NCBI GenBank assembly: GCA_041916775.1
Contig: JAYRYZ010000010.1
Location: forward strand, 1-64,000
Direction of reading: 5' to 3'
DNA length: 64,000 bases
Source: UBA2357 sp041916775
GTDB taxonomy: Bacteria > Pseudomonadota > Gammaproteobacteria > Burkholderiales > Rhodocyclaceae
A model generated the notes under the pieces. The model was not told where the DNA came from. It saw only the letters and a program-made list of their open reading frames with translations, and made no database searches. This document shows positions 44,810 through 53,987 of this stretch, piece by piece (position 1 is the stretch's first letter; every line of letters starts with the position of its first letter). A program made the position numbers and the translations under genes.

Positions 44810-45719
44810 CGCCCATCGCGACTGGCTCAAGCTGACCCACCTGTGCGGACGGCTGGAGCGTGACATCTCCGTCACCGAGGAGCGCATCTGGCCGGCCGAT
44901 CTGGTCGGCCACCTCAACCTGATACACCCGGCGCGCCTGCAGGTCATCGGCGCCGCCGAGCTCGACTGGGCACGGCGCCAGTCACGCGACAAGATCGCGC
45001 ACCATCTCAACGAGATCTTCTCCGCAGAGCCGCCCGCGATCATCATGGCGGACAACTGTGACGTGCCCGGCATGGTCCGCACCCTGTGCGAGGAACGCGG
45101 CATTGCCCTCTTCAGCACCCCGCTCGCCTCGGCCAGCGTCATCGATCAGCTGCGCCTCTACCTCTCGCGCCAACTCGCCGAGAAGGTCGCATTGCATGGC
45201 GTGTTCATGGATGTGCTCGGCATGGGCGTGTTCATCACCGGAGACTCCGGCGCAGGGAAATCCGAGCTCGCGCTGGAGCTGATCTCGCGCGGCCACGGCC
45301 TCGTCGCCGACGACATCGTCGAATTCTCGCGCATTGCACCATCGGTGCTGGAAGGCCGCTGCCCCGAGCTGCTCAAGGACTTCATCGAGGTTCGCGGCCT
45401 CGGCATCATCAACATCCGCACGGTGTTCGGCGAGACCGCCTGTCGCCGCAAGATGCGCCTGCGGCTCGTGGTTTACTTGCAGCGCCGCGCCCCCGGACAG
45501 GAGGAGCCCAATCGCCTGCCGATGTCGCAGGAGATGCAGGACATCCTTGGGGTCTCCGTCCCGCGGACCGTACTGCCGGTGGCTGCCGGGCGCAACCTCG
45601 CGGTGCTGCTCGAAGCCGCCGTGCGCTCCGCAATCCTGCGCCTGCGCGGCTTCGACTCCACGCAAGACTTCGTCGAACGCCAGCAAGAGATGCTGCAACG
45701 CGACAGCGGCGGCACCTGA
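44778..45719 (+). CDS. hprK: HPr kinase/phosphorylase
   Basis: This 313-residue bifunctional enzyme phosphorylates and dephosphorylates a Ser on HPr-like proteins. Walker A is GDSGAGKS (155-162), preceded by HGVFMDVLGMGVFIT. The C-terminal HprK signature is NIRTVFGETACRRKMRL. The start gives MRRTSVARLFDAHRDWLKL, the normal N-terminus. It is translationally coupled with ptsN through overlap, as in many betaproteobacteria. Confidence 0.94.
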   Translation: MRRTSVARLFDAHRDWLKLTHLCGRLERDISVTEERIWPADLVGHLNLIHPARLQVIGAAELDWARRQSRDKIAHHLNEIFSAEPPAIIMADNCDVPGMVRTLCEERGIALFSTPLASASVIDQLRLYLSRQLAEKVALHGVFMDVLGMGVFITGDSGAGKSELALELISRGHGLVADDIVEFSRIAPSVLEGRCPELLKDFIEVRGLGIINIRTVFGETACRRKMRLRLVVYLQRRAPGQEEPNRLPMSQEMQDILGVSVPRTVLPVAAGRNLAVLLEAAVRSAILRLRGFDSTQDFVERQQEMLQRDSGGT

Positions 45720-45816
45720 GACCACCGATCCCGCACCGCCCTGCCCGCGCTTCGACTTGCCCTGCCTGCAGAGCGGCTGCTACCCTCCCTGATTCACCAT
45801 CGCGCCATCGCCCGCC

Positions 45817-47340
45817 ATGACCGCATCAAGAACCGATTATCTGGAACGCATCCTCAACGCCCGGGTGTACGAAGTCGCGCACGAGACGCCGCTCGAACTC
45901 GCAACAAACCTGTCCGCGCGTGTGCACAACCGCATCCACCTCAAACGCGAAGACATGCAGCCGGTGTTCAGCTTCAAGATCCGCGGCGCGTACAACCGCA
46001 TGGCGAACCTCTCGCCGCAGGCGCTCAAGCGCGGCGTGATCTGCGCATCGGCCGGCAACCACGCGCAGGGCGTGGCGATGTCGGCCGAGAAGCTCGGCGT
46101 GCGCGCGGTGATCGTGATGCCGGTATCCACGCCGCTGATCAAGGTGGATGCCGTGCGCGCACGCGGTGCGGAGGTGGTGCTCGCCGGCGAATCGTTTTCG
46201 GATGCCTACACCCATGCGCTGGAGCTGGAAAAATCCGAGAAGCTCACCTTCGTCCACCCCTTCGACGACCCGGACGTGATCGCCGGCCAGGGCACCATCG
46301 GCATGGAGATCCTGCGTGCGCATGCCAAGCCCATCCACGCGATCTTCTGCTGCGTCGGCGGCGGCGGTCTGATCTCCGGCATCGCCGCCTACGTGAAGCG
46401 CCTGCGCCCGGAAATCCGCATCATCGGGGTGGAAGCAGCCGGCGCCGAGGCAATGACCCAGTCGCTCGCCCTCGGCGAGCGGGTGATGCTCGACCAGGTC
46501 GGCCTCTTCGCCGACGGTGCCGCAGTGAAGCAGGTGGGCGCGGAGACCTTCCGCCTGTGCCAGGAATACGTCGATGAGATGATCGTGGTCGACAACGACG
46601 CGATCTGCGCTGCAATCAAGGACGTGTTCGAGGACACCCGCTCCATCCTGGAGCCCGCGGGTGCGCTGGCGGTAGCCGGCGCCAAGGAATACATCAAGCG
46701 CAACAAGCTGCGCGACAAGAATCTGGTGGCGATCGCCTCGGGCGCCAACATGAACTTCGACCGCCTGCGCTTCGTTGCCGAGCGCGCAGAGCTCGGCGAA
46801 CAGCGCGAGGCGGTGATGGCGATCACCATCCCGGAGAAACCCGGCTCGTTCAAGAAGTTCTGCACGCTGCTCGGTAACCGCAACATCACCGAGTTCAACT
46901 ACCGCTATGCCGACGCCGAGCGCGCCCACATCTTCGTCGGCGTCACGGTGCACAACCGCGGCGAAGCGGCGCGCCTGGTCGAGATGCTGGAGCGCCACGA
47001 ATTGCCGGCGCTGGATCTCACCGACGACGAGATGGCGAAGAGCCACGTGCGCTACATGGTCGGTGGCCGTGCCCCGCAGGTCGAGAACGAGCGCCTCTAC
47101 CGCTTCGTCTTTCCCGAGCGTCCCGGGGCGTTGATGAATTTCCTCTCCCACCTGCGCTCGGACTGGAACATCAGCCTCTTCCACTACCGCAACCACGGCG
47201 CGGACTTCGGCCGCGTGCTGGTCGGCATGCAGGTACCGGAAGAGGACAGCGCCGATTTCCAGGACTTCCTCGCCCGCCTCGGCTACGAACACCAGGAAGA
47301 AACCAGCAACCCGGCGTACAGGATGTTCCTCGGGCGCTGA
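45817..47340 (+). CDS. ilvA: Threonine ammonia-lyase, biosynthetic
   Basis: This 507-residue PLP enzyme deaminates threonine to 2-oxobutyrate, the first step of isoleucine synthesis. The PLP lysine is Lys54 in FSFKIRGAYN. The phosphate-binding loop CVGGGGLISG lies near 190. Two ACT-like regulatory domains follow (about 330-410 and 425-500), so feedback by isoleucine is expected. It lies 97 bases after hprK, with no clear promoter. A GGGCGC/GCGCCC hairpin at its stop (47332-47350) may end the transcript. Confidence 0.96.
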   Translation: MTASRTDYLERILNARVYEVAHETPLELATNLSARVHNRIHLKREDMQPVFSFKIRGAYNRMANLSPQALKRGVICASAGNHAQGVAMSAEKLGVRAVIVMPVSTPLIKVDAVRARGAEVVLAGESFSDAYTHALELEKSEKLTFVHPFDDPDVIAGQGTIGMEILRAHAKPIHAIFCCVGGGGLISGIAAYVKRLRPEIRIIGVEAAGAEAMTQSLALGERVMLDQVGLFADGAAVKQVGAETFRLCQEYVDEMIVVDNDAICAAIKDVFEDTRSILEPAGALAVAGAKEYIKRNKLRDKNLVAIASGANMNFDRLRFVAERAELGEQREAVMAITIPEKPGSFKKFCTLLGNRNITEFNYRYADAERAHIFVGVTVHNRGEAARLVEMLERHELPALDLTDDEMAKSHVRYMVGGRAPQVENERLYRFVFPERPGALMNFLSHLRSDWNISLFHYRNHGADFGRVLVGMQVPEEDSADFQDFLARLGYEHQEETSNPAYRMFLGR

Positions 47341-47358
47341 GCCGGCGCCCGCATACGC

Positions 47359-47976
47359 TCAAGCCACAGGTGCGAAAGCCCCGGCTTCGGTGACCACCCA
47401 GCGCATCGGGCGGTCGTGCGGCTGGGGCAGAACGCTGTCGCGGCGGCCGATCTCGAAGCCCACGCCGATGGCGAGGCTGTCCATCACCTCCAGCGTGCGG
47501 TCGAAGTAACCGCCACCATAGCCGATGCGGAATCCGCGCCCGTCGAAGGCATTCAACGGCACCAGCACGACGTCGGGCGCGAGCGTCTCGGCATCCGGCG
47601 GGATCGGGATGCCGTAGCGGTCTGCGATCAGCGCCACCTCGGGGCGCCAGCGGCGGAACACCATTGGTTGTGCCTTGTCGACCACCACCGGCAGCACTGC
47701 ACGCCGCCGCGCATCCTCGCCGAGCCAGCGCGCGACGAAGGCACGCAGATCGGGCTCTCCGCGATAGGGCCAGCAAAAGCCGAGTACGCCGGGTGCCAAC
47801 GCGTCGATCAGCGGCTCCAGATGCGCGGCCAGTGCCTCGGACCAGGCGTTGCGCTCGGCCTCGCTGCGGCCTTCGCGCTCCGCCAGTGCGGCCTGGCGCA
47901 TTGCGCGGCGGGTGGCTGCGATCTCGTCGGCGTTGGAGCGAACAGGTTCATTGTGCGGTGCGATAATGTCGGTCAT
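47359..47976 (-). CDS. 5-formyltetrahydrofolate cyclo-ligase
   Basis: This 205-residue enzyme makes 5,10-methenyl-THF from 5-formyl-THF with ATP. The family motif RIGYGGGYFDRTLE and the VLVPLNAFDGRGFR stretch are intact. An unusually long N-terminal lead (about 20 residues, MTDIIAPHNEPVRSNADEI) precedes the conserved RRAMRQAALAER. Its start codon is only 15 bases from that of the divergent lytic transglycosylase, so promoters of the two genes must lie inside or overlap each other's coding start. Confidence 0.92.
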   Translation of the reverse strand: MTDIIAPHNEPVRSNADEIAATRRAMRQAALAEREGRSEAERNAWSEALAAHLEPLIDALAPGVLGFCWPYRGEPDLRAFVARWLGEDARRRAVLPVVVDKAQPMVFRRWRPEVALIADRYGIPIPPDAETLAPDVVLVPLNAFDGRGFRIGYGGGYFDRTLEVMDSLAIGVGFEIGRRDSVLPQPHDRPMRWVVTEAGAFAPVA

Positions 47977-47991
47977 CGAAGGGAGGGTTGA

Positions 47992-49929
47992 ATGAGGAAT
48001 CGGTTCGATCGGGCGGTTTCGGCAATGGTACTGTGCGTTGCCCTTGCATGTGCAGGTGGCGATGCCCTCGCGCAAAGCGGCGACGAGCGCATCATCGCGG
48101 CACGCGAGGCATTCCGCACGGGCGACCGCACCACGCTGGAGCGCCTCGCCGCGCACGGCGAGGATCACCCGCTGGCGGCCTACCCCTCCTTCTGGCTGCT
48201 GCAGAACCGCCTCGCCCGGCCGGAGCCCTCGCCCGTGGCCGAGATCGAGGCCTTTCTTGCGAACAACGCCGGCACCGTCGTCGCCGAGCGGCTGCGCATG
48301 AGCTGGCTGAAGAAGCTCTCGGACGAAGGCGACTGGACGCGTGTGATCCGCGAGCATGCGGCGCTGGCGCGCCCTGACGACGCATCGCGCTGCATGCTGT
48401 GGCGTGCGCGGCTGGAGAACGGCGACCGGTCGGTGGTCTCCGAGGTCTCGGCGCAATGGCTGGATTTCCACATAGGCGACGACGAAGGTGCATGCAACGA
48501 CCTCCTGCGCAGCCTCGCGGCACGTGGCCTGGTCGATGAGGCGCACGTCTGGCAGCGCTTCCGCCGCCAGATCGACAGCCGCAACCCGGGCAACGCGAAG
48601 ACCACCGCGACATGGCTGCCCGCGGGCCAGGCGCCGACGGCCACCGCGATCGACCAGCTCATCAAGTCTCCGGCGCAGGCACTCGACCGTCTCCCGGCCA
48701 ACTTCGCCGCCACGCGTAGCGGACGCGAGCTGGCGCTCGCGGCGCTGACCCGCGTCGCGCGCGAGGACCCGGTTGCGGCGCAAGCGCGCCTCACACGCAT
48801 CTCCGACCGGCTCTCGGCCGACGAGCGTGCCCACGTCCATGCGGTGCTCGGCTACCACGGTGCGCTGTCGCGGCTGCCCCAGGCCAACGAATGGTACCGG
48901 GCCGCCGGCAATATCCCCTTGTCGCCCGAGCATCGCGCCTGGCGCGTGCGCGCTGCGCTGCGTGGCGAGCACTGGAAGGATGTGGACGGCGCGATCCTGT
49001 CCTTGCCGGAAGCAGAGCGAAGCCAGCCGGAATGGGTCTACTGGCGCGCGCGCGCGCTGAGCGCACTGGGTCGGGACGAGGACGCGCGCCGGCTCTATCG
49101 GCAGATCGCCGACAGGACCGACTTCTACGGTCTGCTCGCGAGTGAAGAGCTGGGCAATCTCTTCCAACCGCCACCTGCCGAACCCGCTGCCAGGGATGGC
49201 GACAAGGCGCGCGCGCTGGCAGACCCCGGCATCGTGCGTGCGCTCGCGCTCTACCGGCTGGAGATGACGACCGAGGGCGTGCGGGAGTGGGCCTGGGCGG
49301 TGCGCGGCAAGGACGATGCCTTCCTTGCGGGTGCTGCGCGCGTCGCGCTGGAGCTCGGGCTTTACGACCGCGCGATCAATACCGCCGAGCTCGGCAGCCC
49401 CAACGCAAACTTCTCCTTGCGCTACATCACCCCGTTCCGCGAGCTGGTCGAACCCCATGTGCACAATCAGAACCTGGACATGGCCTGGGTGTATGGGCTG
49501 ATGCGCCAGGAGAGCCGCTTCATCGTGCCGGCACGCTCGTCGGCCGGCGCGCAGGGCCTGATGCAGGTCATGCCCGCGACCGGCAAGTGGGTGGCCGGCA
49601 AGATCGGCCTCGCGGGCTACAAGCCTTCGATGCTCAACGACCCTGACACCAACGTGTTGCTCGGCACGAACTACATGCGTCTCATCATGGAAGACCTCGA
49701 CAGCCATCCGGTGCTGGCCTCCGCCGGCTACAATGCCGGCCCGGGGCGCGCCAAGCGTTGGCGAGACTTCCGCCCGCTCGAGGGTACGATCTACACCGAG
49801 ACGATCCCGATCGAGGAAACGCGCGACTACGTCAAGAAAGTGCTCGCGAACGCGGTGATCTATGCCGCGATGTTGCAGGGCTCGCCGCAGTCGCTGAAGG
49901 CCCGGCTCGGCGTCATCGCACCGCAGTGA
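47992..49929 (+). CDS. slt: Soluble lytic murein transglycosylase (Slt70-like)
   Basis: This 645-residue periplasmic enzyme cleaves peptidoglycan glycan strands to 1,6-anhydromuropeptides. It has a signal peptide (AVSAMVLCVALACAGGDALAQ), a long alpha-helical superhelix (about 30-480) and a C-terminal SLT domain. The catalytic Glu is Glu507 in LMRQESRF, and the SAGAQGLMQVMPATG and ASAGYNAGPGRAKRW motifs follow. The start is 15 bases from the divergent folate gene. Confidence 0.95.
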   Translation: MRNRFDRAVSAMVLCVALACAGGDALAQSGDERIIAAREAFRTGDRTTLERLAAHGEDHPLAAYPSFWLLQNRLARPEPSPVAEIEAFLANNAGTVVAERLRMSWLKKLSDEGDWTRVIREHAALARPDDASRCMLWRARLENGDRSVVSEVSAQWLDFHIGDDEGACNDLLRSLAARGLVDEAHVWQRFRRQIDSRNPGNAKTTATWLPAGQAPTATAIDQLIKSPAQALDRLPANFAATRSGRELALAALTRVAREDPVAAQARLTRISDRLSADERAHVHAVLGYHGALSRLPQANEWYRAAGNIPLSPEHRAWRVRAALRGEHWKDVDGAILSLPEAERSQPEWVYWRARALSALGRDEDARRLYRQIADRTDFYGLLASEELGNLFQPPPAEPAARDGDKARALADPGIVRALALYRLEMTTEGVREWAWAVRGKDDAFLAGAARVALELGLYDRAINTAELGSPNANFSLRYITPFRELVEPHVHNQNLDMAWVYGLMRQESRFIVPARSSAGAQGLMQVMPATGKWVAGKIGLAGYKPSMLNDPDTNVLLGTNYMRLIMEDLDSHPVLASAGYNAGPGRAKRWRDFRPLEGTIYTETIPIEETRDYVKKVLANAVIYAAMLQGSPQSLKARLGVIAPQ

Positions 49930-49987
49930 TGCGCGCCGATACTGAACCCGGCCCGGGCAGATACATACCGTAAAGGACAAGGACACA

Positions 49988-50953
49988 ATGAAACCATCCC
50001 GCGTACTGATCATCGGCGGCACCGGCTTCGTCGGCCGCGCCGTCGCCAACCGCCTCGCCACCGAGGGCGTCGCGGTGCGCATCCCGACGCGGCGGCGCAG
50101 TCGCGCCGGTGAGGTGCTGTTGCTGCCCAACGCAGAGGTGGTCGAGACCGACGTGCATGAGCCCGCCGCCTTGCGCCAGCTCATGCAAGGCGTGGATGCG
50201 GTCGTGAGCCTGGTCGGCATCCTGCACTCGCGCCCTGGCACGCCCTACGGCGCCGACTTCGCGCGCGCCCATGTCGAGCTGCCGAAGAAGATCGCCGCGG
50301 CCGCCACCGAGGCCGGCGTGGCCAAGCTCGTGCACGTCAGCAGCCTCGGCGCCGGCACCGACGCGCCCTCCGAATACCAGCGCTCCAAGGCCGCGGGCGA
50401 GGCGGCGTTGCGCACCGCGAGCAACCGCATCGCACTGACGATCCTGCGCCCGTCGGTGATCTTCGGCCGCGACGACAGCTTCCTGAACCTGTTCGCCAAG
50501 CTCGCGCGACTGTTCCCCGTTCTGCCGCTCGCCGGCGCAAACGCGCACTTCCAGCCGGTGTATGTCGAGGACGTCGCCGAGGTGGTGTGGCGCAGTCTCA
50601 CCGATCCGCAGGCAGCGGGCCAGACCTACGAGCTCGCCGGGCCGCGGGTCTACACGCTGCGCGAGCTGGTGGAATACGTGAGTACCCTGGTCGGCAAGTC
50701 GCGCCTGATCGTGCCACTGCCGGAAGGCCTCGCGATGCTGCAGGCGCGCCTGATGGAGTTCGCCCCCCAACCGCTGATGAGCCGCGACAATGTACGCTCG
50801 ATGCGGGTGGACAACACCACCGCGGGCGCCCCCCTGCCGTTCGGGCTGACGCCCACCGCGCTCGAGGCGGTGGCGCCGGGCTATATCGCCAACGCGACGC
50901 TGCGCGCCCGCTACTACCCGATGCGCTGCGCGGCGCGCCGCAGCCACGACTGA
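49988..50953 (+). CDS. Complex I NDUFA9-like NAD(P)-binding epimerase family protein
   Basis: This 321-residue short-chain dehydrogenase-fold protein has the nucleotide-binding GGTGFVGRAV at its start, VHVSSLGAG and a Tyr-x3-Lys-like YQRSKAAGE. The sequence resembles bacterial homologues of the NDUFA9 subunit of complex I, known for lipid or quinone association. The exact function is not known. It overlaps cca by one base (TGATG). Confidence 0.82.
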   Translation: MKPSRVLIIGGTGFVGRAVANRLATEGVAVRIPTRRRSRAGEVLLLPNAEVVETDVHEPAALRQLMQGVDAVVSLVGILHSRPGTPYGADFARAHVELPKKIAAAATEAGVAKLVHVSSLGAGTDAPSEYQRSKAAGEAALRTASNRIALTILRPSVIFGRDDSFLNLFAKLARLFPVLPLAGANAHFQPVYVEDVAEVVWRSLTDPQAAGQTYELAGPRVYTLRELVEYVSTLVGKSRLIVPLPEGLAMLQARLMEFAPQPLMSRDNVRSMRVDNTTAGAPLPFGLTPTALEAVAPGYIANATLRARYYPMRCAARRSHD

Positions 50954-52185
50954 TGCAGGTGTACATGGTCGGCGGCGCGGTACGCGACGCCCTGCTCGGC
51001 CTGCCGGTGAAGGACCGGGACTGGGTGGTCGTGGGTGCGACGCCACAACTCATGGAAGCGCAAGGCTTCCGGCCGGTGGGCAAGGATTTCCCGGTGTTCC
51101 TGCATCCCGAGAGCCACGAGGAATACGCCCTCGCCCGCACCGAGCGCAAGACCGGCCGCGGCTACAAGGGCTTTGCCTTCGACGCCGCGCCGGACGTCAC
51201 ACTGGAGGAAGACCTCGCCCGCCGTGACCTCACCATCAACGCCATCGCGCAGACTGCGGACGGCACGCTGATCGACCCCTGGGGCGGTCGTGCCGATCTG
51301 AAAGGGCGCATCTTCCGCCATGTGAGCCCGGCCTTCGCCGAGGACCCGGTGCGCATCCTGCGGGTGGCGCGTTTTGCCGCGCGCTTCGCCGACTTCAGCA
51401 TCGCCGACGAGACCCTCGCGCTGATGCGCGACATGGTTGCGGCCGGCGAGGTCGACCACCTCGTGCCCGAGCGCGTATGGCAGGAGTTTGCCCGCGGGCT
51501 GATGGAGGCGACGCCTGCGCGCATGATCGAGGTGCTGCGTGCCTGCGGTGCCCTGGCGCGCCTCGTGCCCGAGCTCGACCGTCTCTTCGGCGTTCCACAG
51601 CCTGTTCTGCACCACCCCGAAATCGACACCGGCATCCATGTGCTGGCGGTGCTGCAGCAGGCCGCCGCCACGGCGCAACCCCTCGCGGTACGCTGGGCAT
51701 GCTTGCTGCACGACCTCGGCAAGGGGCTCACACCGGCGGCGATGTTGCCTGCACACCATGGCCACGAAAAGCACAGCGCCGAGCTGGCACGCGCGGTGTC
51801 GGAGCGGCTGCGCGCGCCGGCCGATTGCCGCGACCTTGCGGTGCTGGTCGCGCGCGAGCACGGCGTGATCCACCGCGCCGCAGCGCTGCGCCCGGCCACC
51901 TTCGTCGCCCACCTCGAAGCCTGCGACGCCCTGCGCCGTCCTGAGCGCTTCCTGCTGGCGCTGGCGGCGTGCGAATGCGACCACCTCGGCCGCCCTGGCA
52001 AACCTGCGACGCCCTACCTGGCGGCAGAGCGCTGGCGCACGGCGCTCGCCGCGGCGGCGGCAGTGGATGCCGGCGCGATCGCGCGCGCCTGCGACGACAA
52101 GCGCTCCATCCCGGACGCGGTGCGCAGGGCGCGCATCGCCGCGGTGCATGCAGCGTTGCAGGGTATCGATGCTGCGACGCCCTGA
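50953..52185 (+). CDS. cca: CCA-adding tRNA nucleotidyltransferase (HD domain type)
   Basis: This 410-residue enzyme adds or repairs the 3' CCA of tRNAs. The nucleotidyltransferase head shows MVGGAVRDALLGLPVKDRDWVVVG with the metal Asp pair and RRDLTINAIA. The C-terminal HD domain (LLHDLGKG, HHGHEKHS) is that of E. coli-type enzymes with phosphohydrolase and phosphatase activity. The ATG at 50953 overlaps the previous stop by one base. Confidence 0.95.
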   Translation: MQVYMVGGAVRDALLGLPVKDRDWVVVGATPQLMEAQGFRPVGKDFPVFLHPESHEEYALARTERKTGRGYKGFAFDAAPDVTLEEDLARRDLTINAIAQTADGTLIDPWGGRADLKGRIFRHVSPAFAEDPVRILRVARFAARFADFSIADETLALMRDMVAAGEVDHLVPERVWQEFARGLMEATPARMIEVLRACGALARLVPELDRLFGVPQPVLHHPEIDTGIHVLAVLQQAAATAQPLAVRWACLLHDLGKGLTPAAMLPAHHGHEKHSAELARAVSERLRAPADCRDLAVLVAREHGVIHRAAALRPATFVAHLEACDALRRPERFLLALAACECDHLGRPGKPATPYLAAERWRTALAAAAAVDAGAIARACDDKRSIPDAVRRARIAAVHAALQGIDAATP

Positions 52186-52218
52186 TGAGCAAAAGGGCTC
52201 ACGGACTTACGTGAACCC

Positions 52219-52416
52219 CTACAATGCGCGCAGAATGAGCCAGCCGCACAAGGACAGCAGAATGGTGCTGGTGAATGGCAGCAGGATCTCCCGCCCCCTG
52301 ACGCGGAAGTGCAGGTCCCCGGGCAGCCGTCCCAACCGCACGGATCGCGTCAGGCCCTCGCGGAAGAGACCCGTCACCAGCACCAGCACCACCACGACCA
52401 ACAGCCATTTCAACAT
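52219..52416 (-). CDS. DUF2905 small membrane protein
   Basis: This 65-residue protein starts with a transmembrane helix (MLKWLLVVVVLVLVTGLF), then RLGRLPGDLHFRVRGREILLPFTSTILLSLCGWLIL. The GRLPGDL and PFTSTILLS signatures identify DUF2905. Function unknown. It is transcribed alone against its neighbours; most of the open frame upstream of 52416 is non-coding. Confidence 0.8.
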   Translation of the reverse strand: MLKWLLVVVVLVLVTGLFREGLTRSVRLGRLPGDLHFRVRGREILLPFTSTILLSLCGWLILRAL

Positions 52417-52533
52417 GCGTACCCTCCCGCCCCAAGCCGCCATTAGACCCCTCTCCGTCAGGCGACGCCAGCCGCCATCGTGCGGGGTCATGATGCGTGG
52501 CGCGCGCGGGCATGCCCGTGGAGACCTCAGACC

Positions 52534-53154
52534 ATGATCACGCTCTACACCTGGGGTACGCCCAACGGGCGCAAGATCTCGATCGCGCTCGAGGAGATGG
52601 GCCTGCCGTACGCGGTGAAGCCGGTCGATATCACGCGCAACGAGCAGTTCGACCCCGCCTTCCTCGCGCTCAACCCGAACAACAAGATCCCGGTGATCGT
52701 CGATGACGAGGGCCCCGAGGGCAAACCGATCACCGTCGTCGAGTCGGGCGCGATCCTGATCTACCTCGCCGGCAAGAGCGGCAAGCTGCTCCCCGCCGAC
52801 CTGCGCAGCCGGCTCGAGACCATCCAGTGGCTGATGTTCCAGATGGGCGGCGTCGGGCCGATGCTGGGACAGGCGCATCACTTCCTGCGCTTCGCGCCGG
52901 AGGTGATCCCGTATGCGATCGACCGCTATTCCAAGGAGGCAACGCGCATCTACGGCGTGCTCAACACCCGCCTCGAGAAGTCGGAGTGGCTGGGCGGGGC
53001 GAGCTACTCGATCGCCGACATCGCCACCTACCCCTGGATTGCCCGCCACGACTGGCAGGGCATCGACCTGAAACGCTTTCCGGCGCTCAAGCGCTGGTAC
53101 GAAACCATTGGCAGCCGCCCTGCGGTGCAGCGCGGCATGGAGATCCCACGATGA
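52534..53154 (+). CDS. Glutathione transferase family protein (YfcG/Ure2-like)
   Basis: This 206-residue protein has an N-terminal thioredoxin-like GST domain (LYTWGTPNGRKISIALEEMGL; LNPNNKIPVIVD; ESGAILIYLA) and a C-terminal helical domain with YSIADIATYPWI. This is the pattern of the nu-class YfcG/YghU enzymes, which act as glutathione-dependent disulfide reductases. The ATG at 52534 was chosen on similarity. The stop overlaps the next gene by four bases (ATGA). Confidence 0.88.
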   Translation: MITLYTWGTPNGRKISIALEEMGLPYAVKPVDITRNEQFDPAFLALNPNNKIPVIVDDEGPEGKPITVVESGAILIYLAGKSGKLLPADLRSRLETIQWLMFQMGGVGPMLGQAHHFLRFAPEVIPYAIDRYSKEATRIYGVLNTRLEKSEWLGGASYSIADIATYPWIARHDWQGIDLKRFPALKRWYETIGSRPAVQRGMEIPR

Positions 53155-53957
53155 ATTCCGCCCGATTCGGCGACCTGGAAGTGATTGTTCACAGCCCTCA
53201 GGGCAAGCCCGCACACGCCACTCCGCTGCTCTTCATCCACGGCGCCTACACCGACGCATGGTGCTGGGAGGAGCACTTCCTGCCCCACTTCGCCAGCCTG
53301 GGCTACACCTGCTACGCGGTCTCGCTCTCCGGCCATGGCAACACGCACCGCCCCGGCGCGCTCGACAGCTTCTCCATCCAGGACTACGTCACCGACGTGC
53401 GCGAGGTGGTCGACCGCCTGCCCGAGCCCCCCGTGCTGATCGGCCACTCGATGGGCGGCATGGTGGTACAGAAGTATCTGGAGGTCGCGACCGCGCCGGC
53501 CGCGGTGCTGCTCTGCGCCGTGCCACCGCAGGGCCTGGTGAGTTCCGCGCTGGGGATGATGTTCAGCCGCCCCGGCGTGCTCATGGACCTCAACCACATG
53601 ATGAACGGCGGTTCACCCAAGCTTGAGAGCGTGCGCGAGGCCCTCTTTCATCAGCCGATCGAGCCCGAGTTGCTGATGCGTTACGCCTCGCTCTGGCAAC
53701 CCGAGTCGCACCGCGCGATCTGGGACATGACACTGTTCAACCTGCCGCACGCTTCGCGCATGAACCTGCCACCGCTGCTGGTCATGGGCACCGAGTTCGA
53801 CAACCTGATCCCGCCCAGCCAGGTGCACATGACCGCGACCACCTACGGCACCGAGGCGATCATCCTGCCCGGCCTCGGCCATGGCGTGATGCTGGAGCGC
53901 GGCTGGCGCCTGGCCGCCGATGCGATCGCCGCCTGGCTGGAGGAAACCGTGTCCTGA
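53151..53957 (+). CDS. Alpha/beta hydrolase
   Basis: This 268-residue alpha/beta hydrolase has the oxyanion motif FIHGAYTDAWCWEEHF, the nucleophile elbow GHSMGG (Ser) and a late acid (GTEFDNLIPP) and His (GLGHGVM). The substrate cannot be inferred. It is coupled to the glutathione transferase gene by a four-base overlap, suggesting a shared detoxification role. Confidence 0.82.
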   Translation: MNSARFGDLEVIVHSPQGKPAHATPLLFIHGAYTDAWCWEEHFLPHFASLGYTCYAVSLSGHGNTHRPGALDSFSIQDYVTDVREVVDRLPEPPVLIGHSMGGMVVQKYLEVATAPAAVLLCAVPPQGLVSSALGMMFSRPGVLMDLNHMMNGGSPKLESVREALFHQPIEPELLMRYASLWQPESHRAIWDMTLFNLPHASRMNLPPLLVMGTEFDNLIPPSQVHMTATTYGTEAIILPGLGHGVMLERGWRLAADAIAAWLEETVS

Positions 53958-53987
53958 AGGGTTCCGGCTCGCCGTGCTGCTGCCTGA

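Noticed and set aside
47332..47350. GGGCGC/GCGCCC hairpin at the ilvA stop as a firm terminator
   Set aside because: It overlaps the stop codon and lacks a T run. Six G/C pairs are common by chance at this base composition.
47359..50241. Antisense open frame of 960 codons reaching across slt into the epimerase gene
   Set aside because: Only the last 205 codons (from 47976) encode a known protein, the folate cyclo-ligase. The rest is the shadow of slt.
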